The translations under genes were made by a program, and so were the position numbers. DNA of 5,818 bases from Myxococcales bacterium (lineage in GTDB: Bacteria > Myxococcota_A > Polyangia > Polyangiales > Polyangiaceae): the NCBI GenBank assembly GCA_023248785.1, contig JAHFDX010000267.1, forward strand, positions 1 through 5,818, given 5' to 3'. Of this stretch, positions 1 to 5,571 are shown piece by piece (positions within the stretch are counted from its first letter, which is position 1; every line of letters begins with the position of its first letter). The notes beneath the pieces are model-generated. The model was not told the origin of the DNA and did not search any database. It saw only the letters and a program-made list of their open reading frames with translations.

Positions 1-211
1 GAAGAGGGGCTATCGCGACGAGGCGTTCCCCCTTACGAAATGTAACAACGCGAAGCTCGCGCGCAGCGGCAACCCCGAACGTTCGCCACCACGCGAGCAG
101 CCACGTGGGCGTAAGAACCGCCTCCCCGTGAGCCCTGGTGAGCAGATCTCGCCATTCGGGTACAAGCGCTTCGAATTCGCCAGTCGTCCGAATGACTCGG
201 AACTCAAACAT
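1..211 (-). CDS. CelD/FemAB-like GNAT acetyltransferase, N-terminal part (cut by window edge)
   Basis: This minus-strand reading frame starts at the ATG at 211-209 and stays open to the left edge, giving 70 residues and one extra base. It begins MFEFRVIRTTGEFEAL and continues with EWRDLLTRAH, LTPTWLLAWWRTFG, ELRVVTFRKGERLVAIAPL. The order W-xx-L, then a 'sP-W-L-xx-W-W-xx-F-G' block, then a strand ending in 'G-x-x-L-V-x-I-A-P-L' is the usual start of the GNAT proteins annotated as CelD/BcsL (Acetyltransf_6, FemAB-like fold). Members of this family are often encoded in cellulose and exopolysaccharide loci and are thought to acylate the sugar precursor or polymer in the cytoplasm. The acetyl-CoA binding motif lies beyond the window and cannot be checked. 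An in-frame TGA directly precedes the ATG, and a GGAG sits 7 bases upstream, so the start is well fixed. The gene is divergent from the beta-propeller gene. Family assignment is confident; substrate is unknown. Confidence 0.82.
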   Translation of the reverse strand, partial: MFEFRVIRTTGEFEALVPEWRDLLTRAHGEAVLTPTWLLAWWRTFGVAAARELRVVTFRKGERLVAIAPL

Positions 212-218
212 TCAAAGA

Positions 219-222
219 CTCC
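219..222 (-). promoter_or_regulatory. Ribosome binding site of the acetyltransferase gene
   Basis: Read on the minus strand, GGAG is followed by seven bases (TCTTTGA) and then the ATG at 211-209. The spacing is ideal, and the TGA just before the ATG closes the frame, so this site decides the start. It is the clearest Shine-Dalgarno sequence among the gene starts in this window. Confidence 0.75.
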
Positions 223-285
223 ACGCAGCCGAGAAACCGGGCACCGACCACGCGGGCGCAGAGGTGCGGAACCGAGCGCTGCGCC

Positions 286-2634
286 ATGATCTTCAATGGT
301 ACGCGAACTCGAACCGATGCTGAAGTATCCTCCCGGGAGATGCGACTCCTATCTCGACGCGCGTGGGTTATCGGCGCGGGCGTCGGCATCGCGGGCGCAG
401 CCATTGGCATCGGTCGCTCGCGTTTTCGTCCTTGGGCCTTCATCGTTCGACCATCAATCCCAGACGGATGGACGCGCATTGGGCCAGGCGGAGGCGGCGC
501 TCTGATGTACCCCGCCGTCGACCCCTTCGATGCGGAGCACGCCATCGTCGCGTGCGATATGTCGGGACATTTTGTCACTTTCGACGGTGGCCTTTCGTGG
601 TCAATGAAAAACCTCGCCGGAACGGCTCGCGGATACGTCTTCGACCCCTCGAGGCGGGGGCGACTCTACGCGCTCGGAGTCGGCCTCTTTCGAAGCGACA
701 ACGGGGGGCGATCCTTCGTTCTCATCGCCCCAACCCGATGGAAGCGTTACCTGCGCAAAGGCGATCACGCAGAAGCTGAATTCGTAACCGACGATATGAC
801 CCTTACCGCCGTCGACTGCGCGACGAACGGAACGCTTGTCGGATGCGCAACGCGCGACAGCGGATTTGGCATCGTGCGTTCGAGTGATGGAGGCCAAACA
901 TGGGCCCAAGGTTCAACGATGCCCTGGGCAGCATCCACATTGTTTGCATCTCCCTCCGGTGAACGCATGATTGCGATCGCGACTGACGGGACCATCGTCG
1001 TTGTCGGCAAGGACGCACCCGAAACGATTCGCGCGGGAAACGAGCTCGCCTTTGTTCGCGTTGCATGCCAATGGGCCGAGGAGCGTTTTTGTTTGTGTGT
1101 GATTGAGGGCGCTGATGAGTATTCCGCCGAGCACAGTTGGTTGCTCGTTGAGGGGCAGGCGCCGACGCAAGTTGTGAGCAAGGCAGCGATTTCTTCGCTC
1201 GGATTTCAAGCGATTCGCTACTCGGCCATCGCGACAAATGACCAGACCATCTTGCTCGGATTCAGCACACCCAACGAAATCGACCACGGCAAGTTCGGAA
1301 TTCTCATCTCTCGCGACGCAGGCGTCACTTGGCATGTGCTTCTCGCCGATAGCGACACAGCGCCTTCGGCTCATGTTCGTGACGCATGGATTTCAAGGGC
1401 GTTCGGCCCCTCGTGGGGCGATGCTCCCATCGGACTCGCCATCTCGAAGCGCGCGCCAAACGTCCTTCTTGCAACCGACCTTGGTCGCGTACTTCGTTCC
1501 GCCGATGACGGTAAAATGTGGAACGAGCGCTACTCTTCCGGCGGATCCCGCGAACGTTATACAACCCGAGGACTCGACGTCACAACGAGTTACGCCGTGC
1601 ATCACTCCCCTCACGACCCAAACCGCATGCTCGTCTCGTGTACCGACATCGGCGGTATGTTGAGCGAGGACGGCGGCAAATCGTGGACATGGGTCCGAGG
1701 CGTTCCAAGGCCTTGGCGCAACACCATGTACGATGCCGTTTTCGATCCGGAGGTACGCGGTCGCATATGGGCCGCCGTGAGTGACACTCACGACCTTCCA
1801 CGACCGAAGATGTGGCGACGCAAAGCGCCTTCGAAATTTCGCGGTGGGATTGTTCAAAGCGAAGACGGCGGCCTCACGTGGTTTTCGATCGCGAAGGGAC
1901 TGCCCGACGCCGCATTTACATCGCTCTGGCTCGATCCTTCCAGTCGCTCGAACGCGAGGCGACTTCTCGCAACCGCCTTTGGTCACGGCGTGTTTCGCAG
2001 TGACGATGACGGACGGAGCTGGCACAGAGCCTCCGACGGCCTTCCCGAAGGAGCCTTTGCGTGGCGATTGGTGGGTGACAATCGCGTTTACCTCGTGTGC
2101 GTAAGGCAAAGCGAAGGTGCGAATGTTTCATCGGGCCAAGGCGCTGTGTTCTTCGCTGACGGCGCAGCCAGCAGATGGTCGCCGATGATGCTGCCTGAAG
2201 GTGTAATCGCTCCAACGGGAGTTACTCTCAATCCCGGGGGAGCAGTACTCTTGTCGGCGTGGGGTAGCGATAGCGAGCATCGCATTTGCCGGGGGGGGAT
2301 CTTCGCGAGCACCAACGGTCAACAGTGGCGGTGGGTGCTTCAAGACGATGCGTTCATCTATGATGTAACGTGTGACAGCGCCGATCCGAATCGAATTTTT
2401 GCTACCGGATTTAGCGGGCTCGCATGGATGAGCGTCGATGGCGGGCAGTCGTTTGTGCCCATCGATGGTTACGATTTCGCCATGGGACATCGCATAACGG
2501 TCGATCCCTACCAGCGCGAAAACATCTACATCACAACGTTCGGCGGAGGCGTTTGGTACGGACCCCCACGCCCTTCATCAAAGCCCGCGTGCATCACTCA
2601 CGAGCTATGGGCGAAGCGATCTGGAACGCTGTAG
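286..2634 (+). CDS. BNR/Asp-box beta-propeller protein, GH74-like, membrane-anchored
   Basis: The product is 782 residues from the ATG at 286. Residues 20-50 contain LLSRRAWVIGAGVGIAG followed by more Gly/Ala/Ile. This is a hydrophobic anchor with a Tat-like SRR motif but no clear signal peptidase site, so the protein is probably exported and held at the membrane. About ten Asp-boxes (S-x-D-x-G-x-x-W/F) occur near residues 98, 137, 199, 342, 405, 460, 525, 572, 675 (degenerate) and 716, which marks multibladed beta-propellers. The segment WTRIGPGGGGALMYPAVDP (62-80) followed by ACDMSGHF resembles the opening of GH74 xyloglucanases ('TDIGG' strand). A second, similar opening, HSPHDPNRMLVSCTDIGG, lies at 440-457, suggesting two propellers. 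D91 could match the first GH74 catalytic Asp. The second seems to align with Y436, so xyloglucanase activity is not claimed. The start is uncertain: ATG 340 (residue 19) is equally plausible and would put the SRR motif near the N-terminus. Neither start has a good ribosome binding site. A sialidase or a non-enzymatic glycan-binding role are alternatives. Confidence 0.78.
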   Translation: MIFNGTRTRTDAEVSSREMRLLSRRAWVIGAGVGIAGAAIGIGRSRFRPWAFIVRPSIPDGWTRIGPGGGGALMYPAVDPFDAEHAIVACDMSGHFVTFDGGLSWSMKNLAGTARGYVFDPSRRGRLYALGVGLFRSDNGGRSFVLIAPTRWKRYLRKGDHAEAEFVTDDMTLTAVDCATNGTLVGCATRDSGFGIVRSSDGGQTWAQGSTMPWAASTLFASPSGERMIAIATDGTIVVVGKDAPETIRAGNELAFVRVACQWAEERFCLCVIEGADEYSAEHSWLLVEGQAPTQVVSKAAISSLGFQAIRYSAIATNDQTILLGFSTPNEIDHGKFGILISRDAGVTWHVLLADSDTAPSAHVRDAWISRAFGPSWGDAPIGLAISKRAPNVLLATDLGRVLRSADDGKMWNERYSSGGSRERYTTRGLDVTTSYAVHHSPHDPNRMLVSCTDIGGMLSEDGGKSWTWVRGVPRPWRNTMYDAVFDPEVRGRIWAAVSDTHDLPRPKMWRRKAPSKFRGGIVQSEDGGLTWFSIAKGLPDAAFTSLWLDPSSRSNARRLLATAFGHGVFRSDDDGRSWHRASDGLPEGAFAWRLVGDNRVYLVCVRQSEGANVSSGQGAVFFADGAASRWSPMMLPEGVIAPTGVTLNPGGAVLLSAWGSDSEHRICRGGIFASTNGQQWRWVLQDDAFIYDVTCDSADPNRIFATGFSGLAWMSVDGGQSFVPIDGYDFAMGHRITVDPYQRENIYITTFGGGVWYGPPRPSSKPACITHELWAKRSGTL
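2291..2298 (+). repeat. G8 homopolymer tract inside the propeller gene
   Basis: Eight consecutive G bases encode part of Arg-Gly-Gly at residues 669-671, just before the degenerate ninth Asp-box. The frame is intact as given. A one-base gain or loss would shift the frame and remove roughly the last 110 residues, including the final Asp-box. It is the longest single-base run noted in the window. Confidence 0.9.
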
Positions 2635-2645
2635 TGCTTTCTGTA

Positions 2646-3245
2646 TCAGGGCACGTAGACGACATCGCCTGATTGAAGATCGAGGTCTTGAACGAGCTCG
2701 GCCTTCTCGATCACCGCGGTCATGTTGAACGGAATGCGTCGTTCGCCACGCGCATCTTTCCGAATCAAAACAATGCGATCCGGATCTGCATACCGGGTAA
2801 AGCCCCCCGCAAGCGACAACGCCTGCAAAATTGAAATGGTGTGGGTTGGGCTGAATTCACCAGCGTGGGTCACTTCCCCGACCACGTACACTCGGTATGA
2901 CTTCACTTCGTTCACGCTGACGGTCACCGTGGGCTTATCCTGGAAAAACTTGGCAAGCCTCTGCGAGATGTCGCCCGCGATCTGGTCTGTCGTGCGCCCA
3001 GCCGCTGGGACTTCACCAATAAGCGGCATGGAAATCGCGCCGTCAGGCCTTACAGGAATCTGCTGCAAGAGTTCGTCGTGCTTCCACACTTCGATCTTGA
3101 GCATGTCGCTTGGCCCTACGCGGTACCCAACGAGTCGCTCGGCCGCCCAATCGTACCTTGGAGATGATGCGCATCCGCTCGTTGTCGTCACGAGGGTTGC
3201 GGTTACGAGGATTGCGGCCAAGAGGAGCTGCCATCGGAAACGCAT
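2646..3245 (-). CDS. Short polysaccharide export (OPX/Wza-family) lipoprotein
   Basis: From the ATG at 3245-3243 the product is 199 residues. It opens with MRFRWQLLLAAILV and a lipobox TSGC (Cys25), a lipoprotein signal. GYRVGPSDMLKIEVWKHDEL (about 40-59) and RPDGAISMPLIGEVPAAG (about 66-83) are the Poly_export (PF02563) signature. The block YRVYVVGEVTHAGEF (about 117-131) to LQALSLAGGFTRYADPDRI is an SLBB domain. The protein stops right after SGDVVYVP, with no C-terminal amphipathic helix. It would therefore be a periplasmic ring without the Wza D4 barrel, as described for the short OPX proteins of Myxococcus, which pair with a separate outer-membrane beta-barrel. Its role is translocation of EPS across the envelope. 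An upstream in-frame ATG at 3269 (and one at 3251) would lengthen the N-terminus. I prefer 3245 because the resulting signal peptide is typical and a -10-like box overlaps ATG 3269. No strong ribosome binding site is seen for any of the three. Its 3' end converges on the propeller gene. Confidence 0.9.
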   Translation of the reverse strand: MRFRWQLLLAAILVTATLVTTTSGCASSPRYDWAAERLVGYRVGPSDMLKIEVWKHDELLQQIPVRPDGAISMPLIGEVPAAGRTTDQIAGDISQRLAKFFQDKPTVTVSVNEVKSYRVYVVGEVTHAGEFSPTHTISILQALSLAGGFTRYADPDRIVLIRKDARGERRIPFNMTAVIEKAELVQDLDLQSGDVVYVP

Positions 3246-3261
3246 TTGCATAGTGCGCAGG

Positions 3262-3292
3262 ATTATCATGCGCTGCCCAAAAAAGAAGTCAG
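3262..3292 (-). promoter_or_regulatory. Candidate promoter of the export lipoprotein gene
   Basis: On the minus strand GATAAT (3267-3262) matches the sigma70 -10 consensus at five of six bases. CTGACT (3292-3287) matches the -35 consensus at four of six, with a rather long 19-base spacer. Transcription would begin near 3255, about ten bases upstream of the preferred ATG at 3245, and would exclude the upstream ATG at 3269. The box stands out in a GC-rich neighbourhood. The call rests on pattern only. Confidence 0.4.
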
Positions 3293-3301
3293 TCGTATGA
3301 T
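3273..3301 (+). promoter_or_regulatory. Candidate promoter of the heparinase-like gene
   Basis: TATGAT at 3296-3301 matches the sigma70 -10 box at five of six bases. The -35 position, CTGCCC at 3273-3278 with a 17-base spacer, is poor (three of six). The box ends only six bases before the ATG at 3308, so transcription would start at or within a base or so of the start codon. That implies a leaderless mRNA, which fits the lack of a clear Shine-Dalgarno sequence. The element interleaves with the opposite-strand candidate promoter. Confidence 0.38.
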
Positions 3302-3307
3302 GCTTTT

Positions 3308-5518
3308 ATGCATCGCCCGGTCATCAGCCTCCTTTGCGCCGTATTTCTTGGTTGTTCTTCATGTGGGCGGGACCAGTGGCCCGGGCCTACGCCCCCCGTG
3401 CCGACTCCATCGGTCGGCCCTGGGACTTCACCCCCCCAAACGGCTTCGCCATCGACAGGACCTGTCCTGGTCCCTCAAGGGGGGCCTACGCCCGGTCGCA
3501 TCCTTTTGTCGGCGGAGCGCCTTGGGCGAGCCAAACGAATGGCGCAGGCGAGCCATCCCGCGTGGATCGCGCTGAAGGCTGAGTGTGATGCGGCCTCCGA
3601 ACAAAACGCCGCTTCCGGATACGAAGCGTGGAACTGGGCCACTGTGGCGATGGATGAGGCGCTCTGTTTCCATGTCACAAACGACGATCGGTATGCAAAG
3701 GCCGGCGCGAAGTACTTTACAGCTCTCATCGACGATGCAGAAACCGTGGGCGATGGCAAAGGGGGCGACAGCGCCGTTCACCACGACAACGGTTATTCCA
3801 TTCGAACCCGCGGTGCTCTTGCGTGCGTGGCATACGACTGGCTCAAGTCGACGTCGTACCTTCCGCCCGCGCTGCGCAAACGTGCGGCCGACCGCATGGT
3901 CACCTGGCTCAATTGGTACAAGGACAATGGGCACAAGCGGGACTTTGCGCTCGCAAATTACTACACCGGCTACTTTGGAACGATTGCCTTCTTCGGGATT
4001 GCCTTCGACGACGACGACCCGCGCGCGAAAACGTACAGCGCGTTGGCAAAGGAAGAATTCGAGAAGAGGATGCGGCCGGCGTACGCCAGCGTGGCCGGCG
4101 GTGAATGGCCCGAGGGTTGGCAGTATGGGCCGCTGGTTGCACTCATCGTGTCCGCGTACGTCGACGCCGAGACGCGACTTGGAAACAAAGTCGAGCTGCC
4201 CTGGCTTCACGAAACGCTCCCCTACTTCACGCACTCACGTTGGCCCGATGGCGTTCACCTCTACGACGTAGGCGATTGGGGCCGAAAACCCCCCGAAATG
4301 ACGACTCGTCATGTGTTTGGCGCAACGTTCGTGTTCGACGAAAAAGAGCGCGCGCAGGCGAAATTTCTGGCCAGAAACGTGCGCGAACGCGAAAGCGAGT
4401 GGTTCTTTTTGCAGATGCTAGCCGACGACGCATCCGGTGCGACGCTGTCGCCTCAGGGAGACGCAACGAGCTACCACGCTCCAGGGACAGGCACCGTGTT
4501 TGCGCGCACATCGTGGAGCAACGAAGCGGTGTGGTTCGCAGCATCGAGCGGACCGCAATTTACGGCAGATCATCAACACCTCGACAAGGGTCATTTCACC
4601 GTCGTGCGTGGTACAGATCCGCTCCTTCTCGACTCAAGTGGCTACGGTTCGTCGTCAACGTACTCGCACAACACGTTGCTCGTCGATGACAAGCGCGAAG
4701 TCATCAACTACGCGCCAAACCAAGGAGCTTTCGGCACAGACATCAAAATGACGCGCTTCGCAGATGATGGCACGTTCGTCTATGCCCTTGCCGATTTTAC
4801 GGATGCGTATCGTCCCGCCGACTTCGAGTGGTCGAAAAAACGCGCCGTATTGCGTGCCCAAAGGCACTTTGTGTTTTCACGAAGGCCCGTCGCAGGCTCG
4901 TCATCCTCTGCGCGTTTGGTCGTATACGACTCGGTTGCACTCTCAAAACCAACTATCGCTGTTACATTTGCCATTCACCCAAGCGCGGTTCCCAACATGG
5001 AGGCCGCAGGCTTTGTCGTGAAGTCTGGAACTTCCAGCGCGCACGTAGCCACTCTCCTTCCAAGAGCGCCCAAATATCGGGTAATCGTCGAGCCCGACCC
5101 GAAGGGAGATCTGTGGCACGACAACAACATCCCCTTTGAGGGGTTCGCTGGACGACGGGTCGAAGTGCCGAGCGACGGTGGCAAAACCGAGCGACGGTTT
5201 CTTCATGCGGCAACCTTTGGGTCGCGGGACATCGCCCATCCGGCGTTGCATGCCATCGAGAGCAAGCAACTCGATGGCGTCCTCGTCGACGACGAGGCGT
5301 ACGTGTTCGTAAACGATGTCAAGGTGGGAGGCTCGTATTCGGTGCCTTCTTCGGTAACTCATCACCTGATCGCCGGCGTCGCTCCGGGGGTTCAAATAAA
5401 CCCAACGATCGCAAAGGATGGCGGCAGTTGTCGCATCACGTTGGCAGTTACCTCTGACGGGTATGCGTCAAAAGACGGTATCGTTCACTTTGAAACCAAG
5501 GGATGTGCCGTGCGATAA
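3308..5518 (+). CDS. Heparinase II/III-like polysaccharide lyase, lipoprotein
   Basis: The product is 736 residues. It opens with a short hydrophobic signal and the lipobox-like FLGC (Cys16), then a Pro/Thr/Ser/Gly-rich linker (about 24-63). It is thus probably anchored in the envelope. Residues about 65-380 are an alpha-helical toroid typical of chondroitinase AC/alginate lyase-like folds, with YEAWNWATVAMDEALCF, RTRGALACVAYDWL and GGEWPEGWQYGP. Residues about 390-736 are the beta-sandwich (PF07940-like), with ADHQHLDKGHF (420-430), LLLDSSGYGS (439-448), YSHNTLLVDD (452-461) and RRFLHAATFG (629-638). By analogy with heparinase II, Y273 is the catalytic Tyr, H422 the second catalytic His, and H424, D442 and H454 a candidate metal site. 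The position of the first catalytic His appears to be Y218 in LANYYTGYF. The expected role is beta-elimination of uronate-containing polymer, perhaps the EPS of this locus, either clearing stalled chains or releasing polymer. The gene is divergent from the export gene and 53 bases upstream of the polymerase-like gene, so co-transcription is plausible. Family is confident; activity and substrate are not. Confidence 0.85.
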   Translation: MHRPVISLLCAVFLGCSSCGRDQWPGPTPPVPTPSVGPGTSPPQTASPSTGPVLVPQGGPTPGRILLSAERLGRAKRMAQASHPAWIALKAECDAASEQNAASGYEAWNWATVAMDEALCFHVTNDDRYAKAGAKYFTALIDDAETVGDGKGGDSAVHHDNGYSIRTRGALACVAYDWLKSTSYLPPALRKRAADRMVTWLNWYKDNGHKRDFALANYYTGYFGTIAFFGIAFDDDDPRAKTYSALAKEEFEKRMRPAYASVAGGEWPEGWQYGPLVALIVSAYVDAETRLGNKVELPWLHETLPYFTHSRWPDGVHLYDVGDWGRKPPEMTTRHVFGATFVFDEKERAQAKFLARNVRERESEWFFLQMLADDASGATLSPQGDATSYHAPGTGTVFARTSWSNEAVWFAASSGPQFTADHQHLDKGHFTVVRGTDPLLLDSSGYGSSSTYSHNTLLVDDKREVINYAPNQGAFGTDIKMTRFADDGTFVYALADFTDAYRPADFEWSKKRAVLRAQRHFVFSRRPVAGSSSSARLVVYDSVALSKPTIAVTFAIHPSAVPNMEAAGFVVKSGTSSAHVATLLPRAPKYRVIVEPDPKGDLWHDNNIPFEGFAGRRVEVPSDGGKTERRFLHAATFGSRDIAHPALHAIESKQLDGVLVDDEAYVFVNDVKVGGSYSVPSSVTHHLIAGVAPGVQINPTIAKDGGSCRITLAVTSDGYASKDGIVHFETKGCAVR
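3383..3493 (+). repeat. In-frame 12-base direct repeat in the lipoprotein linker
   Basis: GGGCCTACGCCC occurs at 3383-3394 and again at 3482-3493. The copies are 99 bases apart, a multiple of three, and both encode Gly-Pro-Thr-Pro. Between and beside them lie runs of six C (3392-3397), seven C (3431-3437) and six G (3479-3484). The segment encodes the flexible linker behind the lipid anchor, so in-frame loss of 33 residues by recombination would be tolerated structurally. Confidence 0.7.
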
Positions 5519-5571
5519 CCCTCCTTTGGACATGATCTCCCGCGTCCGCTTTTCATGAAACTGATCAAACG
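5519..5571 (+). other. Short gap with two tiny overlapping reading frames, no clear terminator
   Basis: The gap between the lyase-like gene and the polymerase-like gene holds an ATG at 5532 that opens MISRVRFS and stops at 5556-5558. The ATG at 5555 overlaps that stop (ATGA) and opens MKLIKRWHF, stopping at 5582-5584 inside the start of the polymerase-like gene. Neither has a convincing ribosome binding site, so they may be chance. No hairpin with a T-run is visible, which favours readthrough into the downstream gene. Confidence 0.3.

Noticed and set aside
10..207. Minus-strand 65-codon frame starting at TTG
   Set aside because: It overlaps the acetyltransferase frame, which has a proper ATG, a ribosome binding site and a family signature. 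This frame shows none of these.
212..285. Promoter in the divergent gap between the acetyltransferase and propeller genes
   Set aside because: The gap is GC-rich, and I see no convincing -10 or -35 box on either strand and no sigma54-type GG/GC pair. Promoters may lie inside the gene starts or use another sigma factor.
1393..2109. Minus-strand open frame (238 codons) antisense to the propeller gene
   Set aside because: There is no domain pattern, and the plus strand carries five Asp-boxes across the same bases.
2722..3300. Plus-strand 192-codon frame across the export gene
   Set aside because: It is antisense to a well-supported OPX lipoprotein, and the translated product has no recognisable motif.
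3428..4234. Long minus-strand open frame (268 codons) antisense to the lyase-like gene
   Set aside because: The composition is Arg/Pro/Gly-rich with no recognisable domain. The opposite strand carries clear family motifs through the same stretch. It is a codon-bias shadow.
5519..5571. Rho-independent terminator after the lyase-like gene
   Set aside because: Only short imperfect inverted repeats (CATGA/TCATG, TGATC/GATCA) are present, with no GC-rich stem and no T-run.
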